This document shows positions 22,236-31,811 of a stretch of 33,809 nucleotides of DNA, piece by piece. The translations under genes were made by a program, and so were the position numbers. The stretch covers positions 1-33,809 of the forward strand of contig CAYRZU010000031.1 in the NCBI GenBank assembly GCA_964428895.1, given 5' to 3'. Every line of letters starts with the position of its first letter. Position 1 is the stretch's first letter. Origin of the DNA: HyVt-337 sp964428895. Lineage in GTDB: Bacteria; Planctomycetota; Phycisphaerae; SM23-33. The notes below the pieces were generated by a model. That model searched no databases, was not told the origin of the DNA, and saw only the letters and a program-made list of their open reading frames with translations.

Positions 22236-23570
22236 TTAGCGGCTGGCCCAGGCCGCGGCGATGGTGTCTTTGATGAGTTGTTCACTGCCGACGGCGGGCG
22301 GGCCGAAGTGGCGGCTGGAGGTGGCCAGGCCGCCCCAGTTGGGCAGGCAGGCGGCTTCGTAGCCGCCGCGTTCGCCCATGGCCCAGGCCTCATCGACGGC
22401 GATGTAGCCGGCGCCGCCATTGGTGTAGCCGAAGGTCATGGTGCGGTCGAAGGGGGCGTTGGCGTCGATCCACAACTCGTACTGGCAGAACATTTCGTTC
22501 GGCATGGCCGTCAGGACCCATTCGGTCCCGAGCATCAGGGCGTAAACGTCCATTCGCCAGGGCGGGGGCGGGTCGCCGGCTTCGATGGCGGCTCGAAGAT
22601 TCTCGAAGCCCTTCATGCGCCCCTCGTAGACGTCCTTGGGCAGCCACGGGTTGTCGCCTTTCTCATAGGCGGCGGTGATGTGGTCGACCACCTGCTGCCA
22701 GATTTCCATGCTCGGCAGTTCGCAGGCGGGAAGTTCGGCGTGCGTGACGGCGAAGTCGATTCTTTCGGCCTCGATGGGTGTGGCTTCGTGCATGGCCTTG
22801 AGTGCGGCGTCGCCGAGCTCGCGGCCGGCCTCGTCGGCGTTTTCGTGGTTGGTCCGCAGCGGGAAGCCGTTGATGTTGCCGCAGCAGCCCTGGCCGAAGA
22901 TAGCGACGCAGTCGTCGCCCAGCTTCTCGCGAATTCGCGCGACGGCTGCTCCGGGGAAGTCGGCGCTGATGAGGCAGCCGGTGTCGGGCACGATCACGGG
23001 ATGAGCCGTGTGCTGGAACAGCAATGCGACGGGATCGCCGGAATCGGCGGCCTCGGCCACCAGCACGTTGACCCACGGCACGGCCGGGGCGTCGCGGTTG
23101 GGGGCCATGGAGGCGAAGCCGTCATCCTTGATGATGCGGCGATTGAAGCCCACCTGCACGTCGGCGCGGCCGGCCCGGAGCGTAACGGGCGCGGCCGAAT
23201 CGCGGGCTTCGGTCAGCATGGCCATGATGGCGGCGTGCGTGCGTCGGGACCAGTCGACGGCGTCGGACGGCTCGGCGTTCTCAGCCGGCAGCGGCCCCAG
23301 GCCCACCGACGAATGCGGATGCGAGCAGTTGAGCAGCAGATGGTCGATGCCGAGCTCGTCGCGAACGCGCCCGGTAAGCTCCTGGGCCACCTCAAAGCCG
23401 GCGCCAATCAAATCGCAGCAGATGATGGCCACGGAAGTCCCGGCCTCATCGTCCAGCACCAGCGCCCGCACGAAGAGCGGATCGTGCAGGCCGACGGATT
23501 CTCGCGGGGGGTGGGTGATCGTCGTCCCCACGGCGGGCGTAACGTCTCGCTGGGCAGCTCCGGCTTTCAT
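22236..23570 (-). CDS. neutral ceramidase-like amidohydrolase, copy 2
   Basis: 444 residues, the second copy of the protein at 15731-17143. MKAGAAQRDVTPAVGTTI, ESVGLHDPLFVRALVLDD, IICCDLIGAGFEVAQEL, NCSHPHSSVGLGPL (zinc region with the HxH pair), QHTAHPVIVPDTGCLISADF and IFGQGCCGNINGFP follow the PF04734 order. Unlike copy 1, this one lies next to an intact MFS transporter gene (106 bp upstream) and a GH4 gene (about 126 bp downstream), so it is likely the working copy of a glycolipid- or glycoside-related uptake and breakdown set. No signal peptide is visible, hence probably cytoplasmic; the substrate is unknown. GGAGACC precedes the ATG. Confidence 0.8.
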   Translation of the reverse strand: MKAGAAQRDVTPAVGTTITHPPRESVGLHDPLFVRALVLDDEAGTSVAIICCDLIGAGFEVAQELTGRVRDELGIDHLLLNCSHPHSSVGLGPLPAENAEPSDAVDWSRRTHAAIMAMLTEARDSAAPVTLRAGRADVQVGFNRRIIKDDGFASMAPNRDAPAVPWVNVLVAEAADSGDPVALLFQHTAHPVIVPDTGCLISADFPGAAVARIREKLGDDCVAIFGQGCCGNINGFPLRTNHENADEAGRELGDAALKAMHEATPIEAERIDFAVTHAELPACELPSMEIWQQVVDHITAAYEKGDNPWLPKDVYEGRMKGFENLRAAIEAGDPPPPWRMDVYALMLGTEWVLTAMPNEMFCQYELWIDANAPFDRTMTFGYTNGGAGYIAVDEAWAMGERGGYEAACLPNWGGLATSSRHFGPPAVGSEQLIKDTIAAAWASR

Positions 23571-23593
23571 GATGGGGTCTCCAGTTCGGCGCT

Positions 23594-23658
23594 ATGGCCA
23601 CGCTTGCGTGGCCATGTCTGTATCGCAGGATCGGCATGCTCACGCAAGCGTGGGCATG
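23594..23658. repeat. two palindromic repeats at MFS/ceramidase junction 2
   Basis: ATGGCCACGC with GCGTGGCCAT (23594-23615, TT loop), then CATGCTCACGC with GCGTGGGCATG (23635-23658, AA loop, one G-T type mismatch). The same two motif families occur at 17170-17271. Both clusters end in CATGGCGCCCG just before the transporter stop. Confidence 0.75.
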
Positions 23659-23676
23659 GCGCCCGATCTCAGATCG

Positions 23677-25023
23677 CTACGCCTTCAATTGGCGAGCGTC
23701 ATCTTGGCCTCGCCCGAAAACGTCCGCCAGCATGCCGCGGGCGCGGCTTCGGCCGGGCTCGCGGACGGTGCGAATCAGGAAGATGCAGACGATCCGCAAT
23801 AGCAGCGACACTCCGAAGACCCAGTGGTACTTGGTCCACGTCAGGCCTCCGAGGTGGAGGGTCGCGTCGCTTTGGCTCTTCAGGAACACGCCGGCTGCGA
23901 TCGCGGCCGTGCCGGCGCAGATGCCGGTCAGTCCGGTCGCCGCGGCCAGGAACATCGAGCGGTTCTTGGCCGGGGCCATCTTGATGCGGTAGCCCTGGGT
24001 GGCCACCGACAGCCCGCTGTTGACCACGCCGTCGAGCACCATGATCGGCAGCAGCACCCACACCGCGTTGGCGGGCGTCATCACGAAGAAGCTGATCGCA
24101 TAGATCGGCTTGAGCGCGGCGCAAATGGTGAGGATGGGGCGGTGTCCGTGCTTGTCAGCCAATCGTCCCCATGCCCTGGCCGTGACGGCATTGACGGCCA
24201 GCAGCACGCACTGGAGCAGGATCAGATGCACGAGCCGAACGCCCAGCACCTTCAGCAGGTAGTAGTGCGCGAAGGCCCCGACCAGCAGGAACCCGGTGCG
24301 CCACACGCACATGAAGCGCAGGAACGTCCGGTAGTTGGGATGGCGCACGGGTTCGATCAGAAGGGCCAGCGGATGCCGGTCGCGGACGGCGGTGTGGGGC
24401 GGCTCGCGGATGCCGAAGAACAGCAGGATGTCGGCCAATCCCATCGCGACCCCGACTGTGACCAACACCGGGAACTTGACCGTGATCGGCCAATCGGACA
24501 GGTACACGAAGGCGCTGACGGCCAGGAGACTGACCACGGTGGTCAGGGACATCCATACCTGGCGCCCGCCCAGGTAGCGGTTGAGGATGCGGTGCGGGAT
24601 CAGGTCCGCCAGCCACGATTGGAACAGCGTTTCGCCGACGTTATTCATCGCTCCGTGCAGGGCGATCATCAGGATGATGGCGCCCATGACCCAATCGATG
24701 GGCGCGTCGGGGGCAATCAGCGGGATGAAGGCGACCGGCAGGAACAGCAGTCTGCCGGGGATGAACAGCCGGAAGAAGGTCGGCTTGCGGCGGGTCAGGC
24801 GGTTGGCCAGCAGGGCCCCGACGAAGAACATCGACAGCATCACCGTGGGCACGCCGCCTACCAAGGCGATGTGCAGGTCGTTGGCGCCGAGGTGGAGGAA
24901 GAATTTCGTCGTTGCCGGGCTGCCGATGCAGGCGGCATAGGCCACGTACAGGCAGGCGCTGAGCGTCAGCAGCTTCACCGACCGCTGCAGCGATCCGGGC
25001 GACTTGGTGTCGACGGAACTCAT
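23677..25023 (-). CDS. MFS transporter
   Basis: 448 residues with about twelve predicted membrane helices. Examples: LLTLSACLYVAYAACIGSPA, GGVPTVMLSMFFVGALLANR, GAIILMIALHGAMNNVG, FPVLVTVGVAMGLADILLFF, LILLQCVLLAVNAVTAR and YHWVFGVSLLLRIVCIFLI. The motif RLADKHGHRPI after helix 7 matches the MFS motif A-like loop. The substrate is not predictable; position next to GH4 and ceramidase-like genes suggests a glycoside or a lipid breakdown product. Inner membrane. No strong ribosome-binding site is seen before MSSVDTK. It is the intact relative of the remnant at 17281-17745. Confidence 0.85.
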   Translation of the reverse strand: MSSVDTKSPGSLQRSVKLLTLSACLYVAYAACIGSPATTKFFLHLGANDLHIALVGGVPTVMLSMFFVGALLANRLTRRKPTFFRLFIPGRLLFLPVAFIPLIAPDAPIDWVMGAIILMIALHGAMNNVGETLFQSWLADLIPHRILNRYLGGRQVWMSLTTVVSLLAVSAFVYLSDWPITVKFPVLVTVGVAMGLADILLFFGIREPPHTAVRDRHPLALLIEPVRHPNYRTFLRFMCVWRTGFLLVGAFAHYYLLKVLGVRLVHLILLQCVLLAVNAVTARAWGRLADKHGHRPILTICAALKPIYAISFFVMTPANAVWVLLPIMVLDGVVNSGLSVATQGYRIKMAPAKNRSMFLAAATGLTGICAGTAAIAAGVFLKSQSDATLHLGGLTWTKYHWVFGVSLLLRIVCIFLIRTVREPGRSRARGMLADVFGRGQDDARQLKA

Positions 25024-25160
25024 TCAGGCTCGATTCGAAATATCTTGGCGCCGGGACTCGTTCGTTCGGCACCAGCTATGGCCATGAGCACGCTTCTTGA
25101 TGTTGGGCGGTTCGACCAGCCGCTCAGGGTCGGCCATGGTCTGTTCGGGGCCCGCCGGAG

Positions 25161-28100
25161 TCAAGCGTCGGCCAAGACGTCGTTGAGGGGGGCGATATCC
25201 GCCAAGATGTCCGCCATATCGATTGCCGCCGGACGTGGACTGATCGGGTCGCCGATGGTCGTCGTTAAGAGGGGACCGAAAGCGGCGGGCCGATCCCTTC
25301 GGCCGACCTGCTTAGTCCGACTTGACGACGTGCCCCCTGGGGCCTTGGTGGGGAACGACAAGGGGCGGCCCGTCGAGAGGATCGCGTCGGGCGTGTCTTG
25401 AGCCAGGATCGGCGCCTCGTCGGTAGACAACGTGATGGCGTCATCAGACGCGAATCTCAGTGAGGCCCCGGCCGAAACGACACCGGTGTCCGGAGTCTCG
25501 GTGGCGCTGGTGGGTTCGGGGGAGCTTGTGAAGCCGAAGTACTGTCGCAGAACCATCAGGTCCGTGAGGTTGACGACCCTATCGCCGTTGAGGTCGGCGT
25601 GGGCCCAGCCGGCGTCGATGTGGCCGAAGAAGGCCTGCATGGTCATCATGTCGGCGGCGTCGATGCGGCCGTCGAGGTTGGTGTCGCCAAACTCCGTGCC
25701 CAGGATATCGCGGACCAGGAAAGCGACGTCGTCGGCATCGACGTGGCCGTTGCCGTCCAAGTCGCACTCAAGGTAGCCGTCCGGGCCGACGTTGGCGAAG
25801 ACCAGGTCGATGTCGAGGTCGTCGATCGAGCCGTCGCAGTTGACGTCGCCCAGGGGACCACCGGGATAGAACGCGCCGAAGTTGTGGTCGGTTGCGTGGT
25901 CGTCCCACAGGAGTTCCAGCAGGTAGCTGGTGGCCGATCCGCCGGGCGCGCCGTCACCGGCCATGGCGGCAGTCGGGCCGTCCCAGAGGTCGTAGCTGCC
26001 CAGCACCGCCCCGGTGGCCGGATCGACACGGTAGATGGTGTTGAGCATGGTGATATGCGGGCCAACCAGAAGCTCGCCGCCGGCAAAGGCCAATCCGCCC
26101 ACGTAGGTCATGTCGACGGCGAAGGGGGTGGTGCTCGTGATGGCGCCGGTGGCGGGATCGATGACGACCAAGGCGTTGCCTTCGGCGGCGCCGTAGAGAA
26201 GGCCCGTCGCGTTGTCGGCCGTCAGAGCCGAAACAGCCCGGTCGAGCGTGAAGCGGTCGACGATGGATCGGGCGGCGATACTCCAGCGGATGATCTCGTT
26301 GGAGTCGTACTGGCAGAACAGGTCGCCATTGAGGTAGGCGGCCCCAATCAGCTCGGCGCCGACCACGCCGGCGATTCGGTCGAACCACAGGACCGAACCG
26401 TCGTCAAGATCGAGGGCGAGGACCATCGCGTCGACCTCGGGGCCGCGCGAGTCCAGGTAGTACAGGGCCCCGGGGCCCAGGGCCATGCCTTGGAACTGGA
26501 CCAGCTCGACCGGGGTTGGCGCGTCGAAGGAGTTCCGGATGATGCCGGTCATCGGGTCGAGCTCCACGATGGTCAGCTCGGTGGTGTTATTACCGGTAGC
26601 GATGAAGAATCGCGAGCCGTCGGTCGGGGCCGTCGCCTGCCACCCCGGCGGCAGGATCTGGCGGACCTCGTAGTCGCCGGGCTCGATGCCGGTGAATTCG
26701 TATTGGCCGGTCTCACCGGTGACGGCCGAGGCGACGACGGCGCCGCTGTCACGGTCCACCAGTTCGACCGTCCGCCCGCTGAGGCCCAGCTCGGCGGGGT
26801 CCTGTCGGCCGTTGGCGTTGGCGTCGGCGAAGACCTGCCCGGACACGGTGGCCGGAATCGCCACGCCGAAGGATTCGGCCATCGGCGCCAGGGGGTCTGC
26901 GGTCAGGCAGATCTGGACGTCACTATCGGTGGTGTGCTGCATTCCGGGCGGCAGGATGAGGCGGAGCGTGTAGTCTCCGGGAGCGATGCCGGTGAACTCG
27001 ACGTGGCCCGATTCATAGGCGGGCCAGATCTCGCCGTTCTCGTCCTCATCGATGCTGGCGGTGACGGCCGAGGCGATGGTCTCGCCGGTGGCGCTTCGGA
27101 TCAGCTCGACGGTCAGGCCGTCTATGCCGTCCTCCTGATAGTGGTGACTGCCGTTGCCGGTGCGGTCGATGAAGACCTGCACGCTGATGATGTTCGGCAG
27201 GGCGCTGCCGAAGGAGCGGTCGAGGGCGTCTTGGCCGTAAGCCAGGCCGAGGGTGTAGGTCGCTGGGAACGGGCTGGTGTGGGCGTGGCCGTCAGCGAGG
27301 AGTTGGCGGAGTTCATAGTCGCCGGGGGTGACGTAGAGGGTGAAGTGGCCGCGTTCGTTGTCGGTGATGAATTGGTCCGCGTTGAGGTCCACGAACGTGG
27401 TCTCACTCGTCGCAACGACCATGCCGGTGGCGGTGTCGACCAACTCGACCGCTCGGCCGTCCAAGCCGACCTCGCCGGCGCCGAGCGCCCCGTCGCCGTC
27501 GAAATCCTCAAAGACCTGCCCGGAGACAACGCTCATCCGCCCGGCGCCGAGGACCAGCCCCGTAATCGTCTGTCCACCAACAACGCTCACAAGCATAGGC
27601 CCCGTCGGATGGGTCGCCGTCCACGGGAGCGGGTGGGCCAAACGGATCTCGTAGTTGCCCGGAGCGATGCCGAGGAAGCTGAACTCGCCGCTTTCGGTCG
27701 TCGTTGTGGCGACGATGCGCTGGGTAGCGGTGTCGACGAGTTGAAGGTCGCTGCCGCTGAGGCCGACTTCCGCTGCGTCGTAGAGGCCGTCGAAATCGAT
27801 ATCTTCAAAGAGGTGGCCGGATATGACAGACAGCGCCTCCCCGGCGCTGACGCCGAAGTTCAGGTCGGCCGGGCTGTCACCGGCGGCCAGAACCAAGCAG
27901 TAAGTGGGCGGCGCAACAGGCGACGTCTGGCTGTAACCGGAAGGCGGCGTGAACCAGAGCTTGTAGGATCCCGGCAGCAGGCCTCCAAAGGCAAAGCGCC
28001 CGCGTTCGGTCAGAGGGTCAATCAGCCCGTTCCCGTCGATGTCGACATCGCCCGTGACGGTCGCGACCAGGACAGCGCCGGTGGCCGGATCGAGCAGCTC

Positions 28101-31100
28101 AACGGCTACGCCGTTGAGCCCGGCGTCATCAGGCCCGGCCGAACCGTCGGCGTTGACGTCATAGAAGACCTGGCCGGAAGCGGCCGCTTCGGGGATCAGG
28201 CCTAAGTCGGCGCTATCGATGACGTCGTGCCAGGTCAGGATGTATCGCTTGGCGCCGCGAATCGTGTGAGTGACATCACCGGCCAGGCCCGTCACGTCAT
28301 AAGGGGGCTTGTCGATGTCGTTCTCGACAATGAAGGAATCGATCACGACTCCTGTGGCCGGATCGATGCGATAGACGGTCTCGGTCCCCAGCGCTGCAGC
28401 CAGGACGTGGCCGTTGTGATAGGCCAGGCCTCCCATCAGGGGCCCCAGGCCCGTCGCGGCGGTGACCAACACGCCGCCGGTGTCTGGATTGATGGTCAGA
28501 ATGTTGCCGAGGCCGTTAGCAGCGTAGAGAACGCTGGCCTGGTCGTCGCCGGTCAGGCCGCCCATGACGTTGTCAGTCACGGTGAGGGTGTCGACCACGG
28601 CATCAATGGCGGGATCCCACACGAGCATCTGCGTGGGCGTGACCTGAACGTAGACCAAGCCGTTGAGAACACCGACGCCCATCAGCAGTGCGCCGGCGGG
28701 GGCGGTCATCACGTTGCTGTCGAGGACCTCGCCGGTGTTGATGTCAAGTTCCCAGATGTCGGCTTGCCCGTCGAAGTCGCCGTCATCAACCAGGAACAGC
28801 CGATCAGATCCGACGGCCAATCCCTGGAAGCCGACATGGGCGGTGTCGGCCGGCGCGGCGAAGGTATTGACGGCCTGGCCGGTGGCGGGGTCAAGCTCGT
28901 CGATGCGGAGTTCGCTGGCATATCCCCGCAGAGCGAAGACCCGTCCGCTATCCAGGGCCGTCGTGGCGACCCAATTGGCGGGGGAGACGACGCGGACGTC
29001 GACTTCGCCCGGTGCGAAGCCGGTGAAGGTGTAGCGGCCAGCCTCGGTTTGCGGGTCGATGGCGCCGTTGTGGTCGAGGTCGATTCCCGCCGTGGTCTGT
29101 TCGGCCAGCACCTCGCGCGTGCCCGGGTCAACAAGTTGCACCGTCAGCCCATCCAGGCCGGTCTCGGCGCCATCTCGCAGGCCGTTGGCGTTGGCGTCGT
29201 GGAAGACTTGCCCGCCAACGGAGGGGGCCGGAGCGTCGACGTCCATGATGTAGAGCATTCGGTCGACTTGCCCGGTCGAGCCGCCATCGCGCAGCTCGAT
29301 GCGGAAATGCCACGTGCCGAAGTCCGTGGGCGTGCCGCTCAGGACGCCCGTTTCTGAATCGAGCGTCAGGCCGTCCGGCAGCGAATGCAGCGGCGTCCAG
29401 GTGTAGGGGGCGTCCCCGCCGATCCCTTCGAGCGTGAAGCTGAAGGGCTGTCCGATGGCGGCCGCGGGGATCTCGGCGGTGGTAATGGCCAGCGGGGCGG
29501 TAACGGCGATCGTGTAGATCGATTCGGTCGATCGCCCGCCGCCATCGGTCAGTTGGACCGCGAACGTGAACTCACCCGGCGCCGTCGGCGTGCCGGTGAC
29601 CAAGCCGGTGGTTGGATCGAGCGTCAGGCCGGCGGGCAAGGCGCCGCCGGTGAGCAGCCAGTCGTAGTCGCCGTCGCCGTTACGGGCGACCAGAGCCAGT
29701 TCGAACGGGTCGTTCAGGATCGCTCGGACCGGCTGGTTGTAGCTACCCAAGGAGAATGCCTCGGACGTCATCGACAGGGCCGGGTCGCCCAGCAGCGTGG
29801 TGCACATGATGACCCAGCGATACGCGAACACGCCGGCGAAACTGAGGCTGTCGACATGGCTGTCGGCGTTCATAGCCCCGAGGGTGGTAATGTCCTCGGC
29901 GAACAGGGCGTCCCAGAACTCCCGGTTGAGGTGCTGGCTGGGCCCTTCCGTGGTGCTGTCGTGGTAGCTCCAGCCGAAACTGCTGTTGAAGAGAACCGCG
30001 TAGGCCCCGTTGCGCGAGCCGGTGGTGAAATCCTCGCCCACCGAATCGCTGAAGAACTTGCCCGGCTTGCAGGACCCGGAGTAGATGAAGAAGAAGTTGT
30101 CGTTGGTCAGGGCGAGGATGTTGTCGTCGACCAGCTTCATGATGCGGGCGGCCACGGCGTGCCCGGCGTGGTCGATGACGCTGTAGGTGTTGCTGTTGAG
30201 CAGGTCCTCGACCTCATAGTGCAGCCACGAGACTCGGTCGTCTTCGTCGACCACGTCGGCGTCGTTCAGGTCGCGCTCGTAGAGGGTGTCCTCATATTCG
30301 GCGATCCATCGGTCGTCGGAGGCAAAGCCGGCGGTGGTGTAGCCGTGGGTGTCGGCCCCGAGGCGGATCTCCTCGAGTTTGTATTTGGCCCAGTTGCCGA
30401 TGCCGGAGTGTCCCATGTACTCGCCGACGAACGCGGCGTTCCAGCGGTGTTCGCTGGCGACATCGAGTTCATGCGTGACGGTCTTGTAGATCCAGTTGGC
30501 CATCTCCTCGGCGGTCTCAGCCGGCGCTCGGCCGATGTAGACCTCCGGGAGAAAATCGATCTCCATACCGCCGATGCCGTCGGTGGCCTCGCCCCAGTAA
30601 TCGTCCCCGTCGTAATTGAAGTCGCCGTCCAGGCACTGGTAGTACATGTCCGAGGCGATGAAGTTCTGCTTGTAGTCGGGCTCCCAGTAGGGGTGGTGGA
30701 TGTAGAGCATCCGTACGGGGATGAAATTGATGTCGCCGCCGAGGAGAACGTAGTCGGTCTCCCAGTTGCTGTAGGCGTCGGTGATGAAGGTGCGGATCAT
30801 CTCGGGGGCGTCGATGCCCGAATACGTCGCATAGATGTCTTCGACCGTGACGACCGTGGCCGAGAATCCCATGGCCTGCTTGTGGGCGATGAATTCGTGA
30901 ATGGTGTAGTCGGTGGTGGCGTCGACGATTTCCTGGGCGGTGATGACGACGTACTCGTAGGTGTCGGCGGGGTCGCACAGGCCGGTCGACAGGGGCGCGG
31001 CCGGGGGGGGATCGATCTGAGCGTAACTGGCCAGCGCGTCGGGGTTGTCGACTTCGTTAGCCAGGGGGCGAATGTCGTCGGGCCGAAATCGGATCGTGTC

Positions 31101-31679
31101 GGCGTCGGCGCCGATCGCGGGCGTCAAAGAAACGTCGAGGGTCAGGCCGTCGTAGTAGGCGAGTTGACCGGTATCGGCGTTGTAGTCGACGGGATTGAGG
31201 TTAACGGTTAGGATGTCCACCCCGCGCGACCGCTGGATGCCGACGATATCGAACAGGCCGCTGGCCTCGATGGTCAGGCCGGTGTGATGGAGAACGAAAT
31301 CCCCGTCGCCGTCGGGCGCGATCAACAGGGGGTCTTGCTCGAGGGCAAGCTCGTACGATCCGGGCAGCGAGACCCGTTGCCCGCCGGTGACGGTCAGGCC
31401 CGCGAGCTGTTGGCCGTAGGGAATGACGACTTGGGTGGCCACGACCGGCAGGAGGGGTTTGCCAAACTGGGCCGATAGCGGAGCGTCCCCAAGGGTGGCC
31501 ACGCTCAGGGCGTCGTCGGTTTCGGCCGGGCCGACCGACTCGACCTGCAGGGCGGGCATGTCGTACTGCAGGCGGATTCGTCCGTCGTCAGCCAGCAACT
31601 GGTTGCAGGTTACGGGGGCGACTTGGGCGCTGAGGAGCAAGCGTTGCTCAAGAGTTTCCAGGCAGATCTGGCTGTGCAT
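25161..31679 (-). CDS. giant secreted gingipain-like protein with He_PIG, SdrD_B and dockerin domains
   Basis: 2,172 residues. Residues 6-18 carry LETLEQRLLLSAQ, the planctomycete N-terminal motif of exported surface proteins. A C25 gingipain-like peptidase follows: YVVITAQEIVDATT near 240, catalytic His in VIDHAGHAV near 505 and catalytic Cys in YSGSCKPGKF near 535. Next are two He_PIG-type Ig-like domains (GLTLDPTTGLVTGTP near 690, GLTLDSETGVLSGTP near 775), then six SdrD_B-like domains starting near 817, 1170, 1288, 1386, 1496 and 1611 (GQVFHDANANGLRDG type). Two propeller-like repeats interrupt them near 913-1155 and 1691-1930. Dockerin type I EF-hand repeats follow near 1941-2053 (GDVNCDGSIDDLDID, GDTNLDGRIDAADMM), then a 119-residue tail. 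Probably a cell-surface peptidase or adhesin. GAGGTGAGGT precedes the ATG. Confidence 0.9.
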   Translation of the reverse strand: MHSQICLETLEQRLLLSAQVAPVTCNQLLADDGRIRLQYDMPALQVESVGPAETDDALSVATLGDAPLSAQFGKPLLPVVATQVVIPYGQQLAGLTVTGGQRVSLPGSYELALEQDPLLIAPDGDGDFVLHHTGLTIEASGLFDIVGIQRSRGVDILTVNLNPVDYNADTGQLAYYDGLTLDVSLTPAIGADADTIRFRPDDIRPLANEVDNPDALASYAQIDPPPAAPLSTGLCDPADTYEYVVITAQEIVDATTDYTIHEFIAHKQAMGFSATVVTVEDIYATYSGIDAPEMIRTFITDAYSNWETDYVLLGGDINFIPVRMLYIHHPYWEPDYKQNFIASDMYYQCLDGDFNYDGDDYWGEATDGIGGMEIDFLPEVYIGRAPAETAEEMANWIYKTVTHELDVASEHRWNAAFVGEYMGHSGIGNWAKYKLEEIRLGADTHGYTTAGFASDDRWIAEYEDTLYERDLNDADVVDEDDRVSWLHYEVEDLLNSNTYSVIDHAGHAVAARIMKLVDDNILALTNDNFFFIYSGSCKPGKFFSDSVGEDFTTGSRNGAYAVLFNSSFGWSYHDSTTEGPSQHLNREFWDALFAEDITTLGAMNADSHVDSLSFAGVFAYRWVIMCTTLLGDPALSMTSEAFSLGSYNQPVRAILNDPFELALVARNGDGDYDWLLTGGALPAGLTLDPTTGLVTGTPTAPGEFTFAVQLTDGGGRSTESIYTIAVTAPLAITTAEIPAAAIGQPFSFTLEGIGGDAPYTWTPLHSLPDGLTLDSETGVLSGTPTDFGTWHFRIELRDGGSTGQVDRMLYIMDVDAPAPSVGGQVFHDANANGLRDGAETGLDGLTVQLVDPGTREVLAEQTTAGIDLDHNGAIDPQTEAGRYTFTGFAPGEVDVRVVSPANWVATTALDSGRVFALRGYASELRIDELDPATGQAVNTFAAPADTAHVGFQGLAVGSDRLFLVDDGDFDGQADIWELDINTGEVLDSNVMTAPAGALLMGVGVLNGLVYVQVTPTQMLVWDPAIDAVVDTLTVTDNVMGGLTGDDQASVLYAANGLGNILTINPDTGGVLVTAATGLGPLMGGLAYHNGHVLAAALGTETVYRIDPATGVVIDSFIVENDIDKPPYDVTGLAGDVTHTIRGAKRYILTWHDVIDSADLGLIPEAAASGQVFYDVNADGSAGPDDAGLNGVAVELLDPATGAVLVATVTGDVDIDGNGLIDPLTERGRFAFGGLLPGSYKLWFTPPSGYSQTSPVAPPTYCLVLAAGDSPADLNFGVSAGEALSVISGHLFEDIDFDGLYDAAEVGLSGSDLQLVDTATQRIVATTTTESGEFSFLGIAPGNYEIRLAHPLPWTATHPTGPMLVSVVGGQTITGLVLGAGRMSVVSGQVFEDFDGDGALGAGEVGLDGRAVELVDTATGMVVATSETTFVDLNADQFITDNERGHFTLYVTPGDYELRQLLADGHAHTSPFPATYTLGLAYGQDALDRSFGSALPNIISVQVFIDRTGNGSHHYQEDGIDGLTVELIRSATGETIASAVTASIDEDENGEIWPAYESGHVEFTGIAPGDYTLRLILPPGMQHTTDSDVQICLTADPLAPMAESFGVAIPATVSGQVFADANANGRQDPAELGLSGRTVELVDRDSGAVVASAVTGETGQYEFTGIEPGDYEVRQILPPGWQATAPTDGSRFFIATGNNTTELTIVELDPMTGIIRNSFDAPTPVELVQFQGMALGPGALYYLDSRGPEVDAMVLALDLDDGSVLWFDRIAGVVGAELIGAAYLNGDLFCQYDSNEIIRWSIAARSIVDRFTLDRAVSALTADNATGLLYGAAEGNALVVIDPATGAITSTTPFAVDMTYVGGLAFAGGELLVGPHITMLNTIYRVDPATGAVLGSYDLWDGPTAAMAGDGAPGGSATSYLLELLWDDHATDHNFGAFYPGGPLGDVNCDGSIDDLDIDLVFANVGPDGYLECDLDGNGHVDADDVAFLVRDILGTEFGDTNLDGRIDAADMMTMQAFFGHIDAGWAHADLNGDRVVNLTDLMVLRQYFGFTSSPEPTSATETPDTGVVSAGASLRFASDDAITLSTDEAPILAQDTPDAILSTGRPLSFPTKAPGGTSSSRTKQVGRRDRPAAFGPLLTTTIGDPISPRPAAIDMADILADIAPLNDVLADA

Positions 31680-31811
31680 ACCTCACCTCACAACTTGTGC
31701 ACCCCGCCTGGGTGGGCGTCAGGGACTCACCGAAAGCCCTCCAGCCTCGGACGCGCTGAGTCCATTATGCCCCGAAATAGCCCCTCTTTCAAGATGGCCG
31801 CCGCCGGGCGG

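Noticed and set aside
20610..23984. 1,124-codon plus-strand open frame
   Set aside because: It is a shadow of the minus-strand GH4, ceramidase-like and MFS genes in G+C-rich DNA; no family match and low-complexity translation.
25599..31211. Long plus-strand open frames opposite the giant secreted protein
   Set aside because: Their peptides are Asp-, Gly- and Val-rich mirror reads of the repeat domains; the minus strand shows clear domains throughout.
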